Below, one piece after another: positions 17,110-29,423 of a stretch of 64,000 nucleotides of DNA. How positions within the stretch are numbered: position 1 is the stretch's first letter; the number at the start of each line of letters is the position of its first letter. The position numbers were made by a program, and so were the translations under genes. The stretch comes from DASRIA01 sp963768885. Its GTDB lineage: Bacteria; Actinomycetota; Thermoleophilia; Solirubrobacterales; JBBDJG01. The notes beneath the pieces were generated by a model. It ran no database searches. It had not been told where the DNA came from and saw only the letters and a list, made by a program, of their open reading frames with translations. The stretch lies in the NCBI GenBank assembly GCA_963768885.1, contig CAVYJN010000008.1, positions 248,001-312,000 of the forward strand. Direction: 5' to 3'.

Positions 17110-17115
17110 TAGACT
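17110..17115 (+). promoter_or_regulatory. -10 box (TAGACT) upstream of the giant protein
   Basis: TAGACT followed by 7 nt and then a GTG at 17123, the same spacing as in the paralogous gene's promoter at 39771. Here the GTG opens a 19-codon leader ORF rather than the main gene. Confidence 0.5.
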
Positions 17116-17122
17116 CGCAGTC

Positions 17123-17182
17123 GTGGGAGGCACGGGGGTAGTTGATAGAAGCAGGGGTGCTTCGCCGGGGCCGATTGCGTGA
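17123..17182 (+). CDS. Putative leaderless 19-residue leader peptide
   Basis: A short reading frame starting at the GTG placed 7 nt after the TAGACT box. It encodes 19 residues (MGGTGVVDRSRGASPGPIA) and its TGA stop overlaps the GTG start of the giant gene as GTGA (17179-17182). This arrangement would let ribosomes that load on the leaderless 5' end terminate and restart on the main gene. A similar arrangement precedes the glycosyltransferase at 44648. The peptide sequence itself is unremarkable; translation is inferred. Confidence 0.35.
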   Translation: MGGTGVVDRSRGASPGPIA

Positions 17183-20100
17183 AGCCGGGAACCTTCTCCG
17201 CGAGGCGGCTCGTGATCGCCGCCTTGGCGGCGCTCGCCGCCATGCCCGCGGCCGCCCACGCGCAGCATTCGAAGCTGTCGCTCGAGTCGATCGGGCCGGC
17301 CGGCGGGAACGGCGCCCTGGCCGCCGACACGGTCGGCGCGACTGACGCGAACAAGCGCGTCTTCTTCGCCACCGCCGAGCCGCTCACGTCGTCCGACACG
17401 GACTCGTCCATCGACCTCTACAGCCGCACCGGCGGCAACACGACCCTGCTGTCGACCGGGGCCACCGGCGGGAACGGCCTCTACGCCGCCAACTTCGGCC
17501 GCGCGATCCAGGCGGGGACAAAGGTGTTCTTCCAGACCGACGAGAGCCTGTCCCCGTCGGACACCGACTCGGCGCTCGACGTCTACATGCGCGAGGGCAC
17601 GACCACCACGCTCGTCTCGACCGGACCGGGGGGCGACGCAAACGGGGCCTACGACAGCTACTTCGCGGCCGTCTCGACCGACGGCAGCCGCGTCTTCTTC
17701 ACCACCCGCGGCGCCCTCGTCGGGGGCGACACCGATTCCGTGTTCGACCTGTACGAGCGCTCGGGCGGGAGCACCACGCTCGTCTCGACCGGCCCGAGCG
17801 GCGGCAACGGAGGCGGGAACGTCGAACTCGCCGGGATCAGCGACGACGGCACGAAGGTCTTCTTCCACACCTCCGAGTCCCTGGTCGCGAGCGACACGGA
17901 CCTCGTCCAGGACGTCTATCAGCGCTCGGGCGGCACCACCTCGCTGCTGTCGGTGGGCCCGACCGGGGGCGGCGGTGTGCAGAGTGCCACCTACCACGGC
18001 AGCTCGGCCGACGGAAGCAAGGTGTTCTTCCAGACGGCCGAGCCGCTGGTCTCGAGCGACACCGACTCCGCGATCGACGTGTACGAGCGGGCCAACGCAG
18101 CCACCACGACGATCCACTCGGTCAGCCCCAGCGGCGGGAACGGCGGCCAGGGCACGTTCTTCGCCGGCGCCTCCGAGGACGGCTCGAAGGTGTTCGTCGA
18201 AAGCGCGGAGAAGCTGATCGCCGCGCCCGTGGATCGCGACTCCCAGAACGACGTCTACATGAGCAGTGGCGGGACGCTCACGCAGGTCAGCACCGGCGGC
18301 AACGACGTGATCGCGACCAGCGCGTACTTCGTCGGTGCTTCGGCGAACGGCACCCGTGTCTTCATCCGCTCCGAAGAGGGGCTGGTTGCCGGCGACACGG
18401 ACAAGTACCAGGACATCTACGAGTACTCGACGTCGGGCGGCACGCTCACGCGACTGACGCTCGGCCCGTCCGGGGGCAACGGCGCGGCCGCCGCCCGCTT
18501 CGGCGGCGCGTCGGACGACGGCACGCGTGTCTTCTTCGAAACGACCGAGCCCCTGGTGGCGACGGACACGGACACGAGCGCCGACGTGTACGAGCGCTCC
18601 GGCGGGACCACCTACCTCGTGAGCGCGGGCGCGAGCGGCGGCAACGGCGCCTTCGACGCGACCTTCCGGGGGGTCTCGCCGGACGGCCAGCGCGTGTTCT
18701 TCCGCACGGCCGAGTCGCTGCTGACGGCCGACTCCGACGGCGTCGCCGACGTGTACTCGGCCAACGTGCCCGGCACGGTGACAGTCGCGCTCGACTCGCT
18801 CCCGGACGATCCCCAGGACTTCGCTTTTCAGGCATTCGGGCTCGATGACGGGTTCGGGTTCACACCCCCGAACTTCGGCCCGACCGAGTTCGCGCTCGAC
18901 GACGACGCGAACGCGACCCTCGCAAACCAGCAGGCGTTCGTAGGCGTCACGCCGGGGTCGGGCTACGCCGTGACCCACACGGCGGTGCCGGGCTGGGACC
19001 CGGTCTCGGCGACCTGCAACGACGGCAGCCCGCCCACGGACATCGACGTCGATCCGGGCGAGAACGTGACGTGCACGTTCACCGAGCAGAAGCGCGGCCA
19101 GATCGTCGTGGTGGTCGACAGCGTGCCCGACGACGCCCAGGACTTCGGCTTCACGGCCGGCGGCGGGCTCACGCCGGCCAGCTTCCAGCTCGACGACGAC
19201 TCCGACGGCACGCTGCCGAACACGCAGACGTTCACGAACCTGCCCCCGGGCGCGGGCTACTCGGTCGCCCAGGACGCCCTCCCGCCCGCCTGGACGCAGT
19301 CGAGCGCGACGTGCAGCGACGGCAGCACGCTCTCCAACATCAACGTCTCCGCCGGCGAGACCGTCACCTGCACCTTCACGAACAACAAGCCGGGGCGGAT
19401 CATCGTCGTCAAGGACGCCCAGCCCAACGACCCGCAGGACTTCTCCTTCACGGCCGGTGGCGGGCTCTCGCCGACCAGCTTCCAGCTCGACGACGACGCG
19501 GATCCCACGCTCGAGCGGGTCTTCACGTTCAACGACGTGACGCCCGGCAGCGGCTACACGCTGTCCGAGACCGTTCCGAGCGGCTGGGTGCTGGGCGACG
19601 CGAGCTGCGACGACGGCAGCCCGGTGTCGAACATCGCCGTGAGCCCGGGCGAGATCGTGACCTGTACCTTCACCGACCTCAAGCGCGGCCAGATCGTGGT
19701 CGTGAAGGACGCGCAGCCCAACGACGCCCAGGACTTCTCCTTCACGGCGTCGGGCGGACTCAGCCCGACCAGCTTCGCGCTCGACGACGACTCGAACGGC
19801 ACGCTGTCGAACACTCAGACGTTCACGAACATCGCCCCGGGCACCGGCTATTCGGTCTCCGAGACGGTGCCCTCGGGATGGGACCAGGGCAGCGCGACGT
19901 GCAGCGACGGCAGCTCGCCCACGAACATCGGGGTGGGCGCGGGCGAGATCGTCACCTGCACCTTCACCAACCTCAAGCGCGGTCAGATCACGATCGTCCA
20001 GGACACCGTCCCGAACAACGGACAGGACTTCCCCTACACGGCGGCCGGAGGGCTCTCTCCCACGTCGTTCACGCTCGACGACGACAACAACCCGACGCTC

Positions 20101-23100
20101 ACCAACACGCGCACGTTCACGAACCTCCAGGCGCGCAACGGCTACTCGGTCTCGCAGAGCACGCCCTCGACGTACGGCCTGACGAGCGCCACGTGCAGCG
20201 ACGGCAGCCCGGTCTCGAACATCGACGTCGGCCCGGCCGAGACCGTCACCTGCACGTTCGTGGACCAGCCCTTCGGCTCCCTCACGATCATCAAGGACGC
20301 GCTGCCGAACGACGCCCAGGACTTCGACTTCTCGGCCGGCGGAGGGCTCTCCCCGGCGACCTTCCAGCTCGATGACGACACCAACGGCGCCCTGTCGAAC
20401 ACGCGCGTCTTCTCCAGCCTGAGCCAGGGGACGTACTCGGTCAGCGAGACGCCGATACCCGCCGGCTGGGACCTCACGAGCGCGACCTGCAGCGACGGCA
20501 GCCCCGTCTCGGCGATCACGGTCTCCTTCGGCGAGAACGTGACCTGCACCTTCACGAACTCGAAACGGGGTCAGATCGTCGTCGTCAAGGACGCCCAGCC
20601 CAACGACGCGCAGGACTTCAGCTTCGCGGCGGGCGGCGGGCTCAGTCCGGCGAGCTTCGCGCTCGACGACGACGCGGACGCCGCGCTGACGAACACGCAG
20701 ACCTATGCCTCGGTCCCGGTTGCCTCCGGCTACTCGATCGCCGAGACCGTGCCCGCGGGCTGGGTGCAGTCCAGCGCCACGTGCAACGACGGCAGTCCGG
20801 TGTCCAACATCAACGTCGGCCCGGCCGAAACGGTGACCTGCACCTTCACCAACCAGAAGCGCGGGTCGATCACGATCGTCAAGGACGCCACGCCCGACGA
20901 CCCGCAGGACTTCTCGTTCTCGGCGGGCGGCGGCCTCAGCCCGGCGAGCTTCGCGCTCGACGACGACTCCGACGGCACGCTCTCGAACACGCGCACGTTC
21001 GCGGACGTGGCACCCGGGTCGGGCTACAACGTCGCCGAGACCGTGCCGAGCGGGTGGGACCAGACCAGCGCGACATGCGACGACGGCAGCCCCGTCTCGA
21101 ACATCAACCTCGCGCCTGCGGAGAACGTGACGTGCACCTTCTCCAACCGCAAGCGGGGTCAGATCATCGTCGTGAAGGACGCCACGCCCGACGACGCCCA
21201 GGACTTCAGCTTCGCGGCCGGCGGCGGGCTCAGTCCGGCGAGCTTCTCGCTCGACGACGACGCGAACGCGACGCTCTCGAACACGCGCACCTTCACGAAC
21301 GTCGTCCCCGGCTCGGGCTACTCGCTCGCGGAGACGGTGCCGGGCGGCTGGGACCAGACGGCCGCGACCTGTGACGACGGCAGCCCGTCGTCGAACATCA
21401 GCGTCTCCGCCGGCGAGACCGTGACCTGCACGTTCTCGAACCGCAAGCGCGCGCACGCTCGTGGTCGTCAAGGACTCGCAGCCGAACGACCCGCAGGACT
21501 TCGAGCTTCACGGCCGGCGGCGGCCTCAGCCCGGCGAGCTTCGCGCTCGACGACGACTCCGACGGGACGCTGTCGAACACCCGCACCTTCTCGAGCGTCG
21601 CCCCCGGCGCGGGCTACTCGGTCGCGGAGACGGTCCCCGGCGGCTGGGACCAGACCGGCGCGACGTGCAGCGACGGCAGCCCACCGGGCAACGTCGACCT
21701 CGCGGCCGGCGAGACCGTCACGTGCACGTTCACGAACCGCAAGCGCGGCCGGATCATCGCGGTCAAGGACGCGCGGCCGGACGACGCCCAGGACTTCTCG
21801 TTCACCGCCGGCGGCGGCCTCAGCCCGACGAGCTTCGCAGCTCGACGACGACGCCGACGGGACGCTCTCGAACAGCCGGGCGTTCAACGACTTGGTCCCG
21901 GGGTCGGGCTACTCGCTCGCCGAGACCGTGCCGGGCGGATGGGACCAGGCCGGGGCCACCTGTGACGACGGCAGCTCGCCCTCCAACATCGGGGTGTCCG
22001 CCGGGGAGGTCGTCACCTGCACCTTCACGAACGACAAGCGGGGCCAGATCACGGTCGTGCACGACGCGGTCCCCGACGACGCGCAGGACTTCTCGTTCAC
22101 GGCGGGCGGCGGGCTCTCCCCGGCGAGCTTCGCGCTCGACGACGACCTCGAACCCACGCTCTCGAACACGCGCGTCTTCAGCGACGTCCCCACCGGGTCG
22201 GGCTACTCGCTCGCCGAGACCGTGCCGTCCGGCTGGGACCAGGCGAGCGCGACCTGCGACGACGGCAGCTCACCCTCCAACATCGGCGTGTCGGCGGGCG
22301 AGCACGTGACGTGCACCTTCACGAACAACAAGCGCGGCTCCATCGTGGTGGTCAAGAACACCACGCCGAACGACCCGCAGGACTTCAGCTTCACGGCGTC
22401 CGGCGGCCTCAGCCCGGGGAGCTTCCAGCTCGACGACGACACGAACGCGACGTTGTCGAACACCCAGACGCTGGCCAACGTGCCGGTGGGCAGCGGATAC
22501 TCGATCGCCGAGACCGTGCCGTCCGGCTGGGACCAGATCAACGCGGCCTGTGACGACGGCAGCCCGGTCACGAACGTGAACGTCGCTCCGGGCGAGGTCG
22601 TGACCTGCACCTTCCTGAACCGCAAGCGCGGGAAGATCGTCGTGACCAAGGACGCCACCCCCGACGACCCGCAGGACTTCGACTTCAGCGCGGGCGGCGG
22701 ACTGAGCCCGGCGAGCTTCCAGCTCGACGACGACTCGGACCCGACGCTTTCGAACACACACACGTTCGACAACCTCGTGATCGGCTCGTACTCGGTCGCG
22801 GAGACCGTGCCCAGCGGCTGGGACCAGACCGGCGCCACGTGCAGCGACGGCAGCCCCGTATCGGCCATCATCGTCAACGCCGGCGAGACGGTCAACTGCA
22901 CCTTCTCCAACCGCAAGCGGGCGCAGCTGACCGTCGTGAAGGACGCGCAGCCCAACGACGCGCAGGACTTCGACTTCACGGCCGGGGGCGGCCTCAGCCC
23001 GGCGAGCTTCGCGCTCGACGACGACTCCGACGGGACGTTGTCGAACACGCGCACGTTCGCGAATGTCGTGCCCGGGTCGAGCTACTCGCTCTCGGAGACG

Positions 23101-26100
23101 GTGCCGAGCGGATGGGACCAGACCGGGGCGACTTGCGACGACGGCAGCCCCGTATCCAACATCGACTTCTCCGCAGGCGAGAGCGTCACGTGCACGTTCA
23201 CGAACCGCAAGCGCGGCCGGATCGTGGTGGTCAAGGACGCCCGGCCCGATGACGCGCAGGACTTTTCGTTCACGGCGGGCGGAGGCCTCAGTCCCGCGAG
23301 CTTCGCGCTCGACGACGACGCCGACGGCGCGCTCTCGAGTACGCGCTCGTTCGACGACGTCGTGCCCGGCTCCGGGTACTCGCTCGCCGAGACCGTGCCG
23401 AGCGGCTGGGACCAGGCGAGCGCGACCTGTGACGACGGCAGCTCACCCTCCAACATCGGGGTGTCCGCGGGCGAGACCGTCACGTGCACCTTCACCAACG
23501 ACAAGCGGGGCCAGATCACGATCGTGCACGATGCGGTCCCCGACGATGCCCAGGACTTCACCTTCACGCGCCGGCGGCGGGCTGAGCCCCGCGAGCTTCG
23601 CGCTCGACGACGACCTCGAACCGACGCTCTCGAACACGCGCGTCTTCAACGACGTCCCGACCGGCTCGGGCTACTCGATCGCGGAGACGGTGCCGAGCGG
23701 CTGGGACCAGGCGAGCGCGACCTGCGACGACGGCAGCTCCGTCTCCAACATCACGGTCTCGGCGGGCGAGCACGTGACGTGCACCTTCACGAACAACAAG
23801 CGCGGCACGATCGTGGTCGCCAAGGACGCCACGCCGGACGACCCGCAGGACTTCAGCTTCACGGCGGGCGGCGGGCTCAGCCCCGCGAGCTTCCAGCTCG
23901 ACGACGACGCGGACGGGACGCTCTCGAACACGCGCACGTTCACCAACGTGCCCGTGGGGTCCGGATACTCCCTGTCGGAGAGCGTGCCGAGCGGCTGGGA
24001 CCAGACGGGCGCGACATGTGACGACGGGAGCCCCGTCTCGAACGTGAGCATCGCCCCCGGCGAGGTCGTGACATGCACCTTCTCCAACCGCAAGCGCGGT
24101 CAGATCATCGTCGTGAAGGACGCCACGCCGGACGACGCGCAGGACTTCAGCTTCACGGCCGGAGGCGGCCTCAGCCCCGCGAGCTTTGCGCTCGACGACG
24201 ACGCGAACCCGACCCTCTCGAACACGCGCACCTTCACGAACGTCGCGCCCGGCTCGGGCTACTCGCTCGCGGAGACGGTGCCGGGCGGCTGGGACCAGAC
24301 GGCCGCGACCTGTAACGACGGCAGCCCGGTCACGAACGTGGACGTCTCCGCCGGCGAATCGGTGACCTGCACCTTCTCCAACCGCAAGCGGGCGAGCCTC
24401 GTGGTCGTGAAGGACTCGCAGCCGAACGACCCGCAGGACTTCGGCTTCACGGCGGGCGGCGGCCTCAGCCCCGCGAGCTTCCAGCTCGACGACGACTCCG
24501 ACGGCACGCTGTCGAACACGCGCTCGTTCACGAGCTTGACGCCGGGCGGCGGATACTCGCTCGCCGAGACCGTGCCGGGCGGCTGGGACCAGACGGGCGC
24601 GACATGTGACGACGGGAGCCCCGTGTCGAACGTCGACCTCGGCCCCGGCGAAGCCGTCACTTGCACGTTCACCAACCGCAAGCGCGGCCGGATCATCGCC
24701 GTGAAGGACGCTCGGCCGGACGACGCCCAGGACTTCTCGTTCACCGCCGGCGGCGGCCTCAGCCCGGCGAGCTTCGCGCTCGACGACGACTCCGACGGGA
24801 CGCTCTCGAACTCGCGCTCGTTCGACGACGTCGTGCCGGGCTCCGGCTACTCGCTCGCCGAGACGGTGCCGTCCGGCTGGGACCAGGCGAGCGCGACGTG
24901 CGACGACGGCAGCTCACCCTCCAACATCGGCGTGTCGGCGGGCGAAACCGTGACCTGCACATTCGCGAACGACCGGCGCGGGCAGATCACGATCGTCAAG
25001 GACGCGGTCCCCGACGGCCCGCAGGACTTCTCGTTCACGGCCGGCGGCGGCCTCAGCCCGGCGAGCTTCTCGCTCGACGACGACCTCGACCCCGGCCTGT
25101 CCAACACGCGCACGTTCGACGACGTCCCCACCGGCTCGGGCTACTCGATCGCCGAGACGGTGCCGAGCGGCTGGGACCAGGCGAGCGCGACCTGTGACGA
25201 CGGCAGCCCCGTGACGAACATCGCGGTGTCGGCGGGCGAGCACGTGACGTGCACCTTCACCAACGACAAGCGGGGCTCGATCGTGGTGGTCAAGAACGCC
25301 ACGCCGAACGACCCGCAGGACTTCGGCTTCACGACCGGCGGCGGCCTCAGCCCCGCGAGCTTCGCGCTCGACGACGACACGAACCCGACGTTGTCGAACA
25401 CCCAGACGCTGGCCAACGTGCCTGTCGGCGGCGGATACTCGATCGCCGAGAGCGTGCCGTCCGGCTGGGACCAGATCAACGCGGCATGTGACGACGGCAG
25501 CCCGGTCACGAACGTGGACGTCGCTCCGGGCGAGGTCGTGACCTGCACCTTCCTGAACCGCAAGCGCGGGAAGATCGTCGTGACCAAGGACGCCACCCCC
25601 GACGACCCGCAGGACTTCGACTTCACAGCCGGCGGCGGCCTCAGCCCGGCGAGCTTCCAGCTCGACGACGACGCCGACGGCACGCTGTCGAACACGCGCA
25701 CGTTCGACAACCTCGTGATCGGCTCCTACTCGCTGTCCGAGACCGTCCCCAGCGGATGGGACCAGACCGGCGCCACCTGTGACGACGGCAGCCCCGTATC
25801 GGCCATCGTCGTGAACGCCGGCGAAACGGTGAACTGCACGTTCTCCAACCGAAAGCGCGCGCAGCTGACCGTCGTGAAGGACGCCGCGCCCAACGACGCG
25901 CAGGACTTCGACTTCACGGCCGGAGGCGGCCTCAGCCCGACGAGCTTCCAGCTCGACGACGACTCCGACGGCACGCTGTCGAACACGCGCACCTTCAGCG
26001 GCCTCACCCCCGGATCCGGATACTCGCTCGCCGAGACCGTGCCGACCGGCTGGAACCAGGCGAGCGCCACGTGTGACGACGGGAGCCCGGTGTCGAACGT

Positions 26101-29100
26101 CTCGCTCTCCGCCGGTGAGCACGTCACGTGCACCTTCCTCAACGAGAAGCTCGGGCAGATCGCGATCGTCAAGGACGCGACCCCGGACGACCCGCAGGAC
26201 TTCTCCTTCAGCGCGGGCGGAGGCCTCAGCCCCGCGAGCTTCGCGCTCGACGACGACGCCGACGGCACCCTGTCGAACACGCGCACGTTCACCGACGTCC
26301 TGCCCGGCGGCGGCTACTCCGCGTCGGAGACCGTGCCGTCCGGATGGGACCAGGTCAGCGCCACCTGCGACGACGGCAGCTCGGTCTCCAACATCCAGGT
26401 GGCCCCGGGCGAAGCGGTGACCTGCACCTTCCAGAACCGCAAGCGCGGCAAGATCGTGGTGACGAAGGACGCGACGCCGGACGACGCGCAGGACTTCTCC
26501 TTCAGCGCGGGCGGAGGCCTCAGCCCCGCGAGCTTCGCGCTCGACGACGACGCCGACGGGACGCTCTCGAACACGCGCACGTTCAGCGACGTGCCGGTCG
26601 GTTCGGGCTACTCGCTGTCCGAGTCGGTCCCCACCGGCTGGGACCAGACCGGCGCGACCTGTGACGACGGCAGCCCGGTCTCGAGCATCTCCGTGTCAGC
26701 CGGCGAAACGGTGCATTGCACGTTCAGCAACCGCAAGCGCGGCAAGATCGTGGCCGTCAAGAACGCGACCCCGGACGACGCGCAGGACTTCTCCTTCAGC
26801 GCGGGCGGAGGCCTCAGCCCCGCGAGCTTCGCGCTCGACGACGACGCCGACGGCACGCTCTCGAACAGCCGGACGTTCCAGGATGTCGTTCCCGGCAACG
26901 GCTACTCGCTGTCGGAGACCGTGCCCACCGGCTGGGACCAGACCGGCGCGACCTGTGACGACGGCAGCCCGGTGTCCGACATCGCCGTAAGCGCAGGGGA
27001 GACGGTCACCTGCACCTTCGACAACGCGAAGCGGGCGACGCTCACGATCGTGAAGAACGCGACCCCGGACGACGCGCAGGACTTCTCGTTCACGGCGGGC
27101 GGCGGCCTCAGCCCCGCGAGCTTCGACCTCGACGACGACGCGAACGGGACGCTCTCGAACACGCGGACGTTTTCCGACCTCGCGCCGGGCTCGGGCTATT
27201 CGGTCTCGGAGACCGTGCCGAGCGGCTGGGACCAGACCGGCGCGACCTGTGACGACGGCAGCCCGGTGTCCGACATCGCCTTGTCCGTCGGTGAGCACGT
27301 CACGTGCACCTTCACGAACCGCAAGCGCGGCAAGGTCGTCGTCGTCGAGGATGCGGTCCCCGACAGTGCGCAGGACTTCCCGTTCACGGCCGGGGGCGGG
27401 CTGAGCCCCACGAGCTTCGACCTCGACGACGACTCCGACGGGACGCTCACCAACACCCGGACGTTCGACGACGTCGTGCCCGGATCGGGCTACTCCCTCG
27501 CGCAGGCGACGCCCGCCGGGTGGGACCTCGCCTCGGCCACGTGCGATGACGGCAGCCCGGTGTCCAACGTGGTCGTCGGGGCCGGCGAGACGGTGACGTG
27601 CACCTTCACCCACGAGCAGCAGGGCAGCATCACGGTCGTCAAGAGCGCCCAGCCCGCCGACGGACGGGACTTCTCGTTCACGGCCGGCGGGGGCCTCACG
27701 CCCGGCAGCTTCTCGCTCGACGACGACTCCGACGGGACGCTGCCCAGCAGCCACACGTTCACGGGCCTGTCGGCGCAGGGCGGTTATTCGGTGTCCGAGG
27801 ACCCGGCGTCCGGATGGGACCTGTCGTCCACGACCTGTGACGACGGCAGCGCGGTCGGGAACATCGTGGTCGGCCCGGGCGAGCACGTGACCTGCACCTT
27901 CACGAACCGCAAGCGCGGCCAGATCGTCGTGGTCCAGGACTCGCAGCCGGGCGACGCCCAGGACTTCTCGTTCACGGCCGGGGGCGGCCTCAGCCCCGCG
28001 AGCTTCCAGCTCGACGACGACTCCGACGGCACGCTGTCCAACACGCGCACGTTCAGCGACGTCGAGGCGCGCGACGGCTACTCGATCGCACAGGGCCTGC
28101 CCGCCGGCTGGCAGCTGGCGGGCGCGTCGTGCGATGACGGGAGCCCGGTGTCCAACATCGACGTCGGGCCGGGCGAGATCGTCACCTGCACCTTCACCAA
28201 CGACAAGCGCGGCAAGATCGTCGTGACGAAGGACGCGACCCCGGACGATCCGCAGGACTTCTCCTTCAGCGCGGGCGGCGGCCTGAGTCCCGCGAGCTTC
28301 GCGCTCGACGACGACGCCGACGGCACGCTCTCGAGCACGCGCACGTTCAGCGACGTGAGCCCGGGCTCCGGGTACTCGCTCGCCGAGACCGTGCCGAGCG
28401 GATGGGACCAGACGAGCGCCACGTGCGACGACGGCAGCCCGGTCGTCGAACATCTCCGTGTCCGCCGGCGAGACCGTCACCTGCACGTTCTCCAACCGCA
28501 AGCGCGGCGAGATCGTCGTGGTCAAGGACGCGCTTCCCGACGACCCCCAGAACTTCCCGTTCACTGCGGGCGGTGGGTTGAGCCCGGCCAGCTTCACGCT
28601 CGACGACGACTCCGACCCGGCGCTCTCCAACACGCGCACGTTCGCCGATGTCGTGCCCGGCTCCGGCTACTCGCTGTCCGAGTCGCCTTCGAACGGGTGG
28701 CAGCAGATCAGCGCGACCTGCAGCGACGGAAGCCCGGTCACGAACATCGACGTCGCGCCCGGCGAGAGCGTCACCTGCACGTTCGTCAACCAGCACGGCT
28801 ACCCGCGGCCCAAGGGCGCCACCCCGCTGCGGGCGTCCCTCGTCCCGGCGTTCGCACCCTGCACCACGCCGAACCGCGTCCACGGGCCGGGCCTCGAGTT
28901 CCCCTCGTGCAGCGGCCCGTCCCCGACCTCCTCTCAGCTGACGGTCGGCACCCCGGACCTCAACGGCAGGACGGCGAGCATGAGCGGGACGCTCGTGTTC
29001 AGTGCGATCCTGGGGAACGCCGGCACGCCGGCGGACGAGGCCGACGTGGCGATAACTGCGAACATCACGGACATCCGCCGCCTCAGCGACCTCAACGACT

Positions 29101-29423
29101 ACACCGGCGAGCTCCTGGGTACGGTCACGCTGCGCATGACCGACCGCCTCAACGGCCCCGCCCTGAACGAGGTTGGAACCGTGTCCGACGTCCCATTCGA
29201 CTTCACGATCCCGTGCACCGCAACGTCGGGCGGGGGCAACCTCGGGGCCACCTGCGCGGTCGCCACCTCGGCCGATGCCGTGCTGCCCGGCGCGGTCACG
29301 GAGCTCAAGCGCACGATCTGGCAGATGAGCGACGTCCAGGTGTTCGACGGCGGAGCGGACGAACAGGCCTCCACCCACGGCGACAACACGCTGTTTGCCC
29401 GCCAGGGCGTCTTCGTCCCCTGA
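17179..29423 (+). CDS. Giant secreted stalk protein: nine-unit propeller, 34 prealbumin/CnaB-like repeats, shared C-terminal module
   Basis: Read through five single-base insertions, this encodes about 4,079 residues. Parts: signal peptide (about 1-28, ending AHA); a beta-propeller-like domain of nine units of about 55 residues (DGTRVFF...DTD...DVYER...GGNG), nt 17260-18775; 34 tandem 98-residue repeats, nt 18778-28796; and the YPRPKGATP...FVP module from 28800 to the stop. The frame shifts +1 at about 21454, 21503, 21837, 23569 and 28445; the first three together restore the frame. Removing five bases leaves exactly 4,080 codons, so one intact protein is likely and the shifts may be sequence errors. 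It probably forms a long extracellular fibre or adhesin; no LPxTG or C-terminal membrane anchor is present. Confidence 0.8.
18778..28796 (+). repeat. 34 tandem repeats of about 294 bp (98 residues), prealbumin/CnaB-like
   Basis: Each unit follows a common pattern: an opening strand GxIVVVKDAxPDD, QDFSFTAGGGLSPASF, the acidic loop LDDDSDGTLSNT (DxDxDG), a GSGYSLAETVPSGWDQ segment, TCDDGSPVSN and a closing TCTFTNRKR. The layout matches SpaA/CnaB-type prealbumin-fold domains. Two Cys per unit (TCxDGS and TCTF) could pair. Lys in VVKD, Glu in ETVP and Asn in TFTN occupy the positions of the isopeptide triad in CnaB domains, although Lys or Asn is replaced in several units. Units 8-15 closely match units 18-25, indicating block duplication. 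Confidence 0.85.

Noticed and set aside
17032..21471. A 1,479-codon minus-strand open frame opposite the giant gene
   Set aside because: It is the reverse shadow of the repeat array; its own repetition (LxVGEGAGH, RAAVVAR) simply mirrors the plus-strand repeats. No start signal or family match.
21454..21837. Programmed frameshifting in the giant gene
   Set aside because: There is no slippery heptamer or fixed downstream structure at the shift points, and similar single-base shifts occur in unrelated genes, so sequence error or mutation is likelier.
18778..28796. CRISPR array or DNA satellite
   Set aside because: The 294-bp periodicity is a protein-coding repeat with codon-level conservation; there are no short identical repeats with unique spacers.
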